Assembly (NCBI GenBank): GCA_030613245.1
Contig: JAUWMI010000014.1
Location: 1 to 64,000 of the forward strand
Length of the DNA: 64,000 bases
Origin: Candidatus Sumerlaeota bacterium
Lineage (GTDB): Bacteria; Sumerlaeota; Sumerlaeia; MWCT01; JAUWMI01
Direction: 5' to 3'
Position numbers and translations under genes: made by a program. This document shows positions 18,946-26,953 of the stretch, one piece after another. The notes under the pieces are model-generated. The model saw only the letters and a list, made by a program, of their open reading frames with translations. It was not told where the DNA came from and made no database searches. Within the stretch, counting starts at the first letter, position 1, and every line of letters begins with the position of its first letter.

Positions 18946-20511
18946 ATGAAGCGACGTATCACAACAGTAGCTTGTATTATTGGCGTGTGTCTTTTGCTGG
19001 GCGCAGCGGCCTGGGCTGGTGATGGGCAGATTGACATTGCTGAGATTCCGTACACCATCTCCAGCTCCGGCTCGTATATTGTAGTTGACGATCTCTCCAC
19101 GACCGCGACAAACACTGCTGGCATTACCATTGACGCCGACAATGTCACGCTGGACCTGAACGGGCATGCAATCATTGGCCCTGGCAAAGCAGCAGGTTCT
19201 ACTGGCGATGGTATCTATGTCGACGGTGCCCAATATAACATTGCCATCCGAAATGGCACCGTGCGCGACTGGCGGGGGTATGGGGTTTATGGCAATGACG
19301 CCCGGAACAGTCAGTTTGAATCCCTGCGCTGCTATAACAATGGTGGCTACGGCCTCGGTGCTGGCTCTGGCAGCAAGGTCATCGGCAATACCTGTCGTCA
19401 AAACGGAGGCAGAGGCATCTACACAGGCGAATGCTGTACGGTCACCGGAAATACCAGCGAATACAACGGAAATGACGGAATCTATACTGGCAGTGGCTGC
19501 ACAGTCACCGGCAATAGTTGCTGCTCAAACGAAGATGATGGTATCCAGGCAAACTTCAGCACGGTCAGCGGCAATATGTGCTACTCAAACACAGGCGACG
19601 GCATACGGGTTGCTTATAATTGCCGGGTAGTAGATAATACTTGCAATAACAACGGCTACATGACAGGAGACGGTGCGGGCATCCTTGCTACTGGTTATGA
19701 CAATCGCATTACTAATAATCATTGTACGGGTAATGACCGGGGGCTGGACCTTGACGCAGCTAACAATATCGTCTCAGGTAATACCTTGATTAGAAACACC
19801 ACGCCGCTGGATGCGGTTGGAGGCAATCAGCTGGATATTCTTATCAGCGAGCTGCCGTACACCATCTCCCAGCCCGGCATGTATCGCCTGAGCGGTGACC
19901 TTTCGCTCTCTGCCATTGACACACATGGCATCACCATTGACGCCGACGACGTGACGCTTGACCTGAACGGGCATTCATTAACTGGCCCTGGCAAAACAAC
20001 AGGCGCGATTGGCCATGGCATCTATGTCTTTGGTACCCAATATAACATCGCCATCCGCAATGGCAGCGTGCGCGACTGGCGGCTGGATGGGGTGAATGCC
20101 GACGGCGCCTACAACAGCCAGTTTGAAGCCTTGCGATGCTACAACAACGGAGATGACGGCATCTCTCTAACCAATGGTTGCACGGTCACCGGCAATACTT
20201 GCTATAATAACGGAGATGACGGGATCTATAATAGCTCAGGTCCTCTTACGGTGAGCGGCAATACCTGCCGCGACAACGGTGGCGACGGCATCTCTACAGG
20301 CTATGGCTGTACAGTTAGCGGCAACGCCTGCCGTGGCAACGGAGCAGACGGCATCCAATCGAGCTATAGTTCGGTCAGGGGCAATGCCTGTTACAACAAT
20401 ACAGGCGATGGGATCCAGGCCACCGACTCCCTTGTCGCGGAAAACTGCTGTATGGCAAATGGAACCAACTTGAATCTGACTACGTGCACGGCGGTCAATA
20501 ACAAGTCGTAG
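18946..20511 (+). CDS. Secreted right-handed beta-helix protein, paralog 2 (521 aa, two-domain)
   Basis: Signal peptide MKRRITTVACIIGVCLLLG, strong ribosome site AAAGGAGGGTGAAACT just before the ATG. It has two consecutive cap-plus-helix domains: the first cap begins near residue 28 (IDIAEIPYTISSSGSY), the second near 298 (LDILISELPYTISQPGMY). Each is followed by GITIDAD and VTLDLNGH and then PbH1 coils with V-x-G-N-T-C cores. Between the domains is ITNNHCTGNDRGLDLDA, which matches the end of paralogs 3 and 4. The first ~340 residues are nearly the same as paralog 4, and the C-terminal cap resembles paralog 1, so the gene appears mosaic. No enzyme motif is seen. Likely a secreted or surface protein. 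Confidence 0.82.
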   Translation: MKRRITTVACIIGVCLLLGAAAWAGDGQIDIAEIPYTISSSGSYIVVDDLSTTATNTAGITIDADNVTLDLNGHAIIGPGKAAGSTGDGIYVDGAQYNIAIRNGTVRDWRGYGVYGNDARNSQFESLRCYNNGGYGLGAGSGSKVIGNTCRQNGGRGIYTGECCTVTGNTSEYNGNDGIYTGSGCTVTGNSCCSNEDDGIQANFSTVSGNMCYSNTGDGIRVAYNCRVVDNTCNNNGYMTGDGAGILATGYDNRITNNHCTGNDRGLDLDAANNIVSGNTLIRNTTPLDAVGGNQLDILISELPYTISQPGMYRLSGDLSLSAIDTHGITIDADDVTLDLNGHSLTGPGKTTGAIGHGIYVFGTQYNIAIRNGSVRDWRLDGVNADGAYNSQFEALRCYNNGDDGISLTNGCTVTGNTCYNNGDDGIYNSSGPLTVSGNTCRDNGGDGISTGYGCTVSGNACRGNGADGIQSSYSSVRGNACYNNTGDGIQATDSLVAENCCMANGTNLNLTTCTAVNNKS

Positions 20512-20560
20512 TCCGTTAGTCCGTTGGTCAGTTAGTCCGTTAGACCGTTAGTCAGTTTAG
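20511..20560 (+). repeat. 8-base-period tandem repeat GTCMGTTR, copy 3
   Basis: Units GTCCGTTA, GTCCGTTG, GTCAGTTA, GTCCGTTA, GACCGTTA, GTCAGTTT, directly after the stop codon of paralog 2. It is the longest and cleanest array of this octamer in the window. Confidence 0.75.
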
Positions 20561-20565
20561 CTCGT

Positions 20566-20781
20566 ATTCTAACTGAGAAGACTGAAGACTAGAGACTTTA
20601 GACCAGAGACGAAGATTACATACGGGATTAACAGTATGAAAAGACTGTCACAGTGTTACGAGGGTTAATTAAATGTGTAGAAAAGTCTTGAGTCTAACGT
20701 CTATAGTCCAAGATCTAGAAAGGAGGAGAGTGGGGTGGTGGAACGTCGAAGTAAAGTGACAAAGAAAAGGAGGGTGGAACT
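20566..20781 (+). repeat. Intergenic cassette, copy 1 (216 bp) between beta-helix paralogs 2 and 3
   Basis: Begins ATTCTAACTGAGAAGACTG, contains AGAGTGTTACGAGGGTTAATT-like sequence and ends with the AAAGGAGGGTGGAACT ribosome site. Copy 2 (21894-22109) has exactly the same length and near-identical sequence, copy 3 (23963-24130) a shorter 3' end. In this copy the ATTCTAACTGAG start is noncoding, while in copies 2 and 3 it contains the stop codon of the preceding gene. Confidence 0.85.
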
Positions 20782-21900
20782 ATGAACCGACGTATCACAA
20801 CAGTAGCTTGTATTATTGGCGTGTGTCTTTTGCTGGGCGCAGCGGTCTGGGCTGGTGATGGGCAGATTGACATTGCTGAGATTCCGTACACCATCTCCAG
20901 CTCCGGCTCGTATATTGTGGTTGATGACCTGTCCACAACCCAGACTAATATGCATGGCATCACTATTGACGCGGACAATGTGACGCTGGACCTGAACGGG
21001 CATACTCTAACGGGGCCTGGCAAGACGGCGGGTTCGACTGGAAGTGGTATTACAGGTATTTCCCGAGACAATATCACTATTATTAATGGGGTAATCAGGG
21101 AATTCCGCGCAGCGGGAATGAATTTCAATAATGGAAAAAACTTGCGCGTGGAAAATGTGATGGTGGAAAATTGTGGCGGTACAGGAATTCACGGCTACAT
21201 CAACGTCATCGTCCGCAACTGTGTTCTTTATCAAAACGGAAGCTATGGAATCCTTGCGAATGGGCACCTCGTGGCTGAAGGAAATATCTGTGAAGACAAC
21301 GGGTCCCATGGCATTGGCGCAAGTAGTAGTGGCTCAGTTATCGTCAACAATAGTTGCAAGAATAATACTGGCCAAGGGATTAGCGCTGGTAGTTCATCGG
21401 TGGTCTCGAACAACGCCTGCTACAACAACGGAATGGCGGGCATCTCTGCAAGCGGTGGTAGTACGGTCAGCGGCAATACCTGTAACTTTAACGGTGACGA
21501 CGGCATCTCAGGAAGTGCGAGTACGATCAGCGGCAATTCCTGTAACTCAAACGATGACGACGGGATCTATGGAGGTGGTAACTCTACGGTCAGTGGCAAT
21601 ACCTGCTATGGCAACACCGGCGACGGCATAGAAGCTTGGCATGATTGCATAGTTGTAGATAACACTTGCACCAGAAACGGATTCCAAGCAGGAGACGGCG
21701 CTGGCATCTTTGTTCAGAGCTCAAGTGGTAATGACAATTGCATTGAGCATAACCTGGTTACTGATAACGACCGGGGGATTGACGTAGATGGCAGCGGCAA
21801 CTATATTGCCAGCAATCGCGCCAGTGGAAATACCACCAACTACGATATTGTTGGTGGCAACACTACGGGCGCAGGCGATTTGGCGAATGTTTCATTCTAA
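20782..21900 (+). CDS. Secreted right-handed beta-helix protein, paralog 3 (372 aa)
   Basis: Starts MNRRITTVACIIGVCLLLG with signal peptidase site after VWA. It has a single cap domain (residues ~27-90) that includes GITIDADNVTLDLNGHT, then about ten PbH1 coils. Residues ~90-180 use a different coil sequence (ISRDNITIINGVIREF, VENVMVENCGG) that resembles generic NosD-like helices more than the paralogs. The last 130 codons (nt 21511-21900) are almost identical to the last 130 codons of paralog 4, down to the stop codon. The C-terminal cap is HNLVTDNDRGIDVDGSGNY and a glycine-rich tail. This indicates recent gene conversion or duplication. Function unknown; exported. Confidence 0.82.
   Translation: MNRRITTVACIIGVCLLLGAAVWAGDGQIDIAEIPYTISSSGSYIVVDDLSTTQTNMHGITIDADNVTLDLNGHTLTGPGKTAGSTGSGITGISRDNITIINGVIREFRAAGMNFNNGKNLRVENVMVENCGGTGIHGYINVIVRNCVLYQNGSYGILANGHLVAEGNICEDNGSHGIGASSSGSVIVNNSCKNNTGQGISAGSSSVVSNNACYNNGMAGISASGGSTVSGNTCNFNGDDGISGSASTISGNSCNSNDDDGIYGGGNSTVSGNTCYGNTGDGIEAWHDCIVVDNTCTRNGFQAGDGAGIFVQSSSGNDNCIEHNLVTDNDRGIDVDGSGNYIASNRASGNTTNYDIVGGNTTGAGDLANVSF
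21511..21900 (+). repeat. Duplicated 390-bp 3' block, copy in paralog 3
   Basis: From GGAAGTGCGAGTACGAT to the stop codon this block matches 23580-23969 in paralog 4 with equal length and only scattered substitutions. Together with the following cassette the repeated stretch is about 600 bp. Confidence 0.85.
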
Positions 21901-22109
21901 CTGAGAAGACTGAAGACCAGAGACTATAGACTTGAGACCAAGATGCCACACGGGATTAACAGCATGAAGAAGCTGTCAGAGTGTTACGAGGGTTAATTAA
22001 ATGCGTAGAAAAGTCTCAAGTCTAACGTCTATAGTCCAAGGTCTAGAAAGGAGGAGAGTGGGGTGGTGGAACTGCGAAGTAAAGTGACAAAGAAAAGGAG
22101 GATGGGATT
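21894..22109 (+). repeat. Intergenic cassette, copy 2 (216 bp) between beta-helix paralogs 3 and 4
   Basis: Same length as copy 1 and near-identical, from ATTCTAACTGAGAAGACTG to the ATG of paralog 4. The TAA stop of paralog 3 is inside its first bases. It contains the ribosome site AAAGGAGGATGGGATT. Confidence 0.85.
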
Positions 22110-23969
22110 ATGAAGCGACGTATCACAACACTAGCTTGTATTGTTAGCTTGTTTCTCTTGCTGGGCACGGTTGCATGGGCTGGTGATGGGCAGATTGACA
22201 TCGCCGAGATTCCTTACACCATTTCCAGCTCCGGTTCGTATATTGTAGTTGATGACCTGACCACAACCGCGACTGACACGAATGGCATTACTATCGACGC
22301 TGACAATGTCACGCTGGACCTGAATGGACATGCAATCATTGGCGCTGGCAAAGCAGCAGGCACGAGCGGCAGTGGTATCTATGTCGACGGTAACCAATAT
22401 AACATCGCCATCCGCAATGGCACTGTGCGCGACTGGCGGGGGTATGGGGTTTATGCCAATGACGCCCGGAACAGTCAGTTTGAAGCCCTGCGCTGCTATA
22501 ACAATGGTGGCTTCGGCCTCGGTGCTGGCTCTGGCAGCAAGATCATCGGCAATACCTGTAGTAACAACGGAGGCAGGGGCATCTATGCAAGCGGTCGCTG
22601 TACGGTCACCGGCAATACCTGTAGCTTCAATGACGACGGCATCTATGCCGGCACTGGCTGCACAGTCACCGGCAATAGTAGCTGCTCAAACGGAGATGAT
22701 GGCATCCAAACAAACTTCAGCACGCTCACCGGAAATATGTGCTTCGGAAACACAGGCGACGGCATAGAGGTTGATTATAATTGCCTAGTGGTAGATAATA
22801 TTTGCAATAACAACGGCGACGGTGTAGGAGACGGTGCGGGCATCCTTGCTACAGGTTATTACAATCGCATTACCAATAATCATTGTACGGGTAATGATCG
22901 CGGATTAGACCTTGACGCGGTTAACAATATCGTCTCAGGCAATACCTTGCAAGGAAACACGACCCCGCTGGATGCGGTGGCTGGCAACCAGCTGGATATA
23001 CTCATCAGCGAACTGCCTTACACAATCTCGCAGCCCGGCATGTATCGCCTCAGTGGTGACCTTTCGCTCTCTACCACTAACACAAATGGCATCACTATTG
23101 ACGCTGACAATGTGACGCTGGACCTGAATGGACATGCCTTAATTGGCCCTGGCAAAGCAGCAGGTTCTACTGGCGATGGTATCTATGTCGACGGTCCCCA
23201 ATATAACATCGCCATCCGCAATGGCACGGTGCGCGACTGGCGGCTGTCTGGGATTAATGCTTCCTTCGCCGCCAATAGTCAGTTTGAGGCTCTCCGATGC
23301 TATAATAATGGAAACTACGGCATCAGTACATTGGTTAGCTGTACAGTCCGCGGCAATACCTGTTGCGATAACGGAGGGTGGGGCATCTTTGCAGCCAATG
23401 GCAGTACGGTCAGCGGCAATACCTGCTATGAGAACGGTGCAAGGGGCATCACCACGGGCAGTGGCTGTGCAATCGCCGGCAATGTCTGCTACGACAACAC
23501 AACCGACGGCATCTATGCAAGCGGTGGTAGTACGGTCAGCGGCAATACCTGTAGTAACAACGGGGGCGACGGTATCTTAGGAAGTGCGAGTACGATAAGC
23601 GGAAATACCTGTAACTCAAACGATGACGACGGGATCTATGGAGGGGGTAACTCTACGGTCAGTGGCAATACCTGCTATGGCAACACCGGCGACGGCATAG
23701 AAGCTTGGCATGATTGCATTGTTGTAGATAACACTTGCACCAGAAACGGATTCCTAGCAGGAGATGGCGCTGGCATCTTTGTTAAGAGCTCAAGTGGTAA
23801 TGACAATTGCATTGAGCATAACCGGGTTACTGATAACGACCGGGGGATTGACGTAGATGGCAGCGGCAACTATATTGCCAGCAATCGCGCCAGTGGAAAT
23901 ACCACCAACTACGATATTCTTGGTGGCAACACTACGGGCGCAGGCGATTTGGCGAATGTTTCATTCTAA
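22110..23969 (+). CDS. Secreted right-handed beta-helix protein, paralog 4 (619 aa, two-domain)
   Basis: Signal peptide MKRRITTLACIVSLFLLLG. Two cap-plus-helix domains as in paralog 2: caps near residues 28 and 296, each with GITIDADNVTLDLNGHA, and linked by ITNNHCTGNDRGLDLDA. The first ~340 residues match paralog 2, the last 130 match paralog 3, so the gene reads as a recombinant of the two. Coils have the V-S/T-G-N-T-C-x-x-N-x-G-x-G-I pattern, with DDGI or GDGI turns. The coil cysteines form a probable ladder on one face. No lyase or hydrolase catalytic triad was recognised. The protein is expected outside the cell; an adhesin or structural role is a guess. Confidence 0.82.
   Translation: MKRRITTLACIVSLFLLLGTVAWAGDGQIDIAEIPYTISSSGSYIVVDDLTTTATDTNGITIDADNVTLDLNGHAIIGAGKAAGTSGSGIYVDGNQYNIAIRNGTVRDWRGYGVYANDARNSQFEALRCYNNGGFGLGAGSGSKIIGNTCSNNGGRGIYASGRCTVTGNTCSFNDDGIYAGTGCTVTGNSSCSNGDDGIQTNFSTLTGNMCFGNTGDGIEVDYNCLVVDNICNNNGDGVGDGAGILATGYYNRITNNHCTGNDRGLDLDAVNNIVSGNTLQGNTTPLDAVAGNQLDILISELPYTISQPGMYRLSGDLSLSTTNTNGITIDADNVTLDLNGHALIGPGKAAGSTGDGIYVDGPQYNIAIRNGTVRDWRLSGINASFAANSQFEALRCYNNGNYGISTLVSCTVRGNTCCDNGGWGIFAANGSTVSGNTCYENGARGITTGSGCAIAGNVCYDNTTDGIYASGGSTVSGNTCSNNGGDGILGSASTISGNTCNSNDDDGIYGGGNSTVSGNTCYGNTGDGIEAWHDCIVVDNTCTRNGFLAGDGAGIFVKSSSGNDNCIEHNRVTDNDRGIDVDGSGNYIASNRASGNTTNYDILGGNTTGAGDLANVSF
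23580..23969 (+). repeat. Duplicated 390-bp 3' block, copy in paralog 4
   Basis: Partner of 21511-21900. Both end at the same TAA stop, and the following intergenic cassette is also shared. Confidence 0.85.
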
Positions 23970-24130
23970 CTGAGAAGACTGAAGACCAGAGACTATAGAC
24001 CAGAGACGAAGATGGCACACGGGATTAACAGTATGAGGAAGCTGCCAGAGTGTTACGAGGGTTAATTAAATGCGTAGAAAAGTCTCAAGTCTAACGTCTA
24101 TAGTCCAAGGTCTAGAAAGGAGATAAAGCT
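23963..24130 (+). repeat. Intergenic cassette, copy 3 (168 bp)
   Basis: Same start as copies 1 and 2 but its 3' end differs: after GGTCTAGAAAGGAG it goes directly to the ATG of the 613-aa protein gene. The unrelated downstream gene therefore has inherited the leader and ribosome site of the array. Confidence 0.8.
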
Positions 24131-25972
24131 ATGAGAAATTATCGACGATCGCTAGTTCTTGCATTTTGGCTCCTTGCTGCGCTGGTGTGCCTTAGTATCG
24201 GGCCGCCGGGGGTTGCTGAGGCGTCGTTCCTGTTCTCCCATAACGAAGATGCCTCGTACGCAACCCTGGTGCCTGCAGACCATGAGCTAGTGAATACGGA
24301 TGGGGTGGGCGCGTATGCACTATATGGCTCGCCTTTAACCAGCTTGCTCCCCGCACAGGTGAATATCGATGCCGTGGATTTAATAGAAGAAGACCTGCTG
24401 GTCTTCTCGCTTTCAGAAGATGTAAAGATCGGCGGCACGGTTTACGCAGATGAAGACCTCTTGGTCTGGAATGGAGTGAGCATCAGCCTGCTGTGGGACG
24501 GCTCAGCCAACGGCCTGCCAGCCAGGGTGAATCTGGATGCGGTAGACGTAATTGCTATCTCTCCCTTCGAGTTCTCATTCTCTCTTGAAGAAGATGCAAG
24601 ATTGCCCGTGGTAGGCATGGTAGCTGATGAGGACATGGTGCACTTTACCACAGGCAGCGGGTTCTCTGCCAACCTTGATTTCGACGGCTCAGCTCAAGGG
24701 GTACCAGCTCAGGTAGATGTCAATGCCTTCAGTCGCAATACTGATACCGAGTGGATTTTCTCCTTCAATTCAGCAGCCAGGTTGAATTCTACGCTCTATG
24801 ATGATGGAGACCTGATAGCATACAATACATCAGGCGGGACGTTTAGCCTCTATTTTGACTCGAGCGCGCAGAGTATTCCCGAGCAGGTGGAACTCGATGC
24901 CATGGCCTTCCCTACACCAGCCGTAACACCGACGCCCACGGCAACGCCAGTTACATTCGTCAAGGAATATACGTTTGATTCAAACATGGAAGGCTGGGGC
25001 TTCCTGCCGCTGGCTGGTTCTGGGTTCTCCGGGGCATCGTCCAGTTATAGTGGTGGCCGGATAAGCGTGAGTTCAGCAAATGACGGCACGCACCGCGTAG
25101 GGCTCTGGAACAGCCTGACGGAGCTTGCATATGTGGCGGATAATGTGTACCGGGCTACGTACGAGGTCTCCTCGGATCGGGCAAGTGCGGCTCAGAATCC
25201 GCAGTTTCGTATGCGATGGCTCCAGGATCAATCGCTCGAGTCAGCAACGCAGGTGGTGAATGCCTCAGGCTCGTACAGCAACTCCTTGCCCACAGATCCG
25301 ACAACGAAAGATTATACCTGCTACTTTGCGCCTGTGGTGAGCGGCAGTCTGGGTGTGGCTTTTGATATGCTTGATTTTAACGCAGCGCAGTATGGAACGC
25401 ACTATGTAGATACAGTGACAGTGGAGCGGTTCCCGTTTCCGGCACTTGGCACATTGGTCAAGACGTACGCCAGTGGCGGCGAATTTTCCAACTGGGGATT
25501 CACGACCAATGTTGGCTTCGGTCCAGTTACTTCCGGAGGAGCAGGCACGGGCACGCTCACGATTACGGCTAGCACCTCTGCAGATGCCAATTATGGATGG
25601 TGGCAGTCAAGTGGTTCGGCAAACGAGCTTACGTATGTAGCGGATAAGCTCTATCGTGCGACCTACGCCTTGAGGTGCGCGAGTGACGTGGCACGCAACA
25701 CCATGCCACAGGTCAGACTGCGTTGCCAGAATGATGACGCACAGATGACGGCGACCATGGAGCTCAACAGCCAGGGCGCTGGCCCAGGAGCAATGCCAAC
25801 GACCGGTGGTACCGACTACGACGTCTACTTCGAGACGCCAACGCTGCCCGGGTCACCGTCAACATCAGAGGATGGATTCATTGTGACGCTTGACCTGCTC
25901 GACTTCAGCTCGGCGCAGGGAGGAACCATCTACATGGACAGTGTTATGGTTGATTATCTCACGATTCCTTAA
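24131..25972 (+). CDS. Secreted repeat protein sharing C-terminal domains with the giant protein (613 aa)
   Basis: Signal peptide about residues 1-33, cleaved near AEA. Residues ~34-265 hold about four related units of ~55 residues, each ending in a motif like WDGSANGLPARVNLDAVDV or FDGSAQGVPAQVDVNA. These resemble repeats seen in metagenomic secreted proteins but no named family is assigned. A short PTPAVTPTPTATP linker follows at about 265-275. Residues ~277-435 and ~442-613 are two copies of a domain with an aromatic-rich N-terminal strand (YTFDSNMEGWGF), G-x-W/F, an A-D-x-L/V-Y-R-A-T-Y core and a C-terminal F-D-x-L-D-F strand. The same domain pair ends the 2480-aa protein. The gene is probably co-expressed with the beta-helix array, whose leader cassette precedes it. 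Ligand unknown. Confidence 0.78.
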   Translation: MRNYRRSLVLAFWLLAALVCLSIGPPGVAEASFLFSHNEDASYATLVPADHELVNTDGVGAYALYGSPLTSLLPAQVNIDAVDLIEEDLLVFSLSEDVKIGGTVYADEDLLVWNGVSISLLWDGSANGLPARVNLDAVDVIAISPFEFSFSLEEDARLPVVGMVADEDMVHFTTGSGFSANLDFDGSAQGVPAQVDVNAFSRNTDTEWIFSFNSAARLNSTLYDDGDLIAYNTSGGTFSLYFDSSAQSIPEQVELDAMAFPTPAVTPTPTATPVTFVKEYTFDSNMEGWGFLPLAGSGFSGASSSYSGGRISVSSANDGTHRVGLWNSLTELAYVADNVYRATYEVSSDRASAAQNPQFRMRWLQDQSLESATQVVNASGSYSNSLPTDPTTKDYTCYFAPVVSGSLGVAFDMLDFNAAQYGTHYVDTVTVERFPFPALGTLVKTYASGGEFSNWGFTTNVGFGPVTSGGAGTGTLTITASTSADANYGWWQSSGSANELTYVADKLYRATYALRCASDVARNTMPQVRLRCQNDDAQMTATMELNSQGAGPGAMPTTGGTDYDVYFETPTLPGSPSTSEDGFIVTLDLLDFSSAQGGTIYMDSVMVDYLTIP

Positions 25973-26414
25973 TTGATGTACTCGACATCAATTAGGCAAA
26001 CCACGGAATACTGAGTAGGGGCGTATTGCAATACGCCCCTACTTAGCCTTGCTGAAAAAAAACTGGATACAATGATCATGTCAGGTAAAAGATACACTTT
26101 ACATCTTTTGCCTGCTTTTTTTATGCCTGTTTCTCAAATGAGTTAGCCTTTCAGGGAGTAAAAAGGAAAGACAGTCCCCACGCACAAGTCGCATTTTCAA
26201 CCCCACCTTGATTTTCTCCCGTAAGGGGAGAGAATAATTAGCGTCAAAGCCTGCTTTTTATGTAAAGGCGTGGTTCCTATACAGAAGATCAAAGATAGGA
26301 AATTCGGCAAGGAGCGGGATTTGTTATGCAAGTCTGAAAATACAGGAGTTGCATATGTATTAAGCCTTTATTCTGCTAACCGCTCAGAAAAATAGCCAAA
26401 GGTAAAAATAATTG
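25973..26414. other. Intergenic region between the surface island and the GntR-ABC operon
   Basis: Holds a perfect class A palindrome at 26015-26042 and a weaker hairpin TTCTCCC / GGGGAGA at 26214-26232. It is otherwise AT-rich with no recognisable gene. Confidence 0.6.
26015..26042. repeat. Class A 28-base hairpin, perfect palindrome
   Basis: Rims GTAGGGGC / GCCCCTAC with core GTATTGCAATAC; all 14 base pairs are complementary. The same core occurs at 32111 and 39685 and, with changes, at 31181 and 31347. Confidence 0.9.
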
Positions 26415-26451
26415 TTGACAGGAAATGTCGCATTGTCCTAGTATTACTAGG
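26415..26451 (+). promoter_or_regulatory. Promoter overlapped by a perfect palindromic operator
   Basis: TTGACA at 26415-26420 and TAGTAT at 26439-26444 (18-bp spacer) make a plausible sigma-70 promoter. The 15-bp perfect palindrome CCTAGTATTACTAGG (26437-26451) covers the -10 box. It is about 90 bp upstream of the GntR gene, so autorepression by that regulator is likely but inferred. Confidence 0.65.
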
Positions 26452-26543
26452 TCTTTTAAATTTAGCCAAAAACGTAAAATAAAACACCTTTAAAATAGCC
26501 TGAGTTGCCACGGCTTTAGGCCATATACAGGAGCAAAGCAAAT

Positions 26544-26948
26544 ATGTTTCTTCAAATTGACATATTCTTGCCGGTCCCCGTTTATCAACAGATCATTACC
26601 CAGGTTAAATATGCTATCGCACGTGCTGCACTTAAACCCGGGGACCAATTACCTACGGTAAGGGAAGTTGCCGCTGCCATCAGAGTCAATCGTAACACTG
26701 TTTCCCGTGCCTATTCAGATTTGGAGCGTGAAGGAATTATTGTGGGGCGACCCGGTCAGGGCTCGTTCGTCTCTGATAGTGCACCTGCCTTGCCCGCCAA
26801 GGAGGCCCGCTCCCTTCTGGGTTCTGCTTTTGATGAAGTACTGGCAAAGGCATATCATTTTCGCATGAATCGCAAAGACATCGAGGATATTTTTAAGGAT
26901 CGCTTGAGCAAGATCAACTTACCTGAAACAAAATCTAACAAGAGGTAA
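26544..26948 (+). CDS. GntR-family (YtrA subfamily) transcriptional regulator
   Basis: 134 residues, a typical YtrA-subfamily size: an N-terminal winged helix-turn-helix (about 10-75) with PVYQQIITQVKYAIARA, LKPGDQLPTVREVAAAI and NRNTVSRAYSDLEREGI, then a short helical dimerisation tail without an effector domain. AGGAG lies 10 nt before the ATG. YtrA-type repressors usually control the ABC transporter genes that follow them, as here: the ATPase starts 5 nt after the stop. The perfect palindrome at 26437-26451 is the obvious operator candidate. The inducer is unknown; in Bacillus and related examples such systems answer to cell-wall-active antibiotics. Confidence 0.92.
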   Translation: MFLQIDIFLPVPVYQQIITQVKYAIARAALKPGDQLPTVREVAAAIRVNRNTVSRAYSDLEREGIIVGRPGQGSFVSDSAPALPAKEARSLLGSAFDEVLAKAYHFRMNRKDIEDIFKDRLSKINLPETKSNKR

Positions 26949-26953
26949 GCGCG

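Noticed and set aside
18240-23700. CRISPR-like regular repeats in the beta-helix region
   Set aside because: Period is 66-75 bp, in frame with the protein coils and diverged; no spacer/repeat structure, no leader or cas genes.
17280-25972. PEP-CTERM or LPXTG sorting signals at the C-termini of the giant, beta-helix and 613-aa proteins
   Set aside because: C-termini end in plain strands (for example SPPGLP, VNNHP, NVSF, VDYLTIP) with no membrane segment followed by basic residues.
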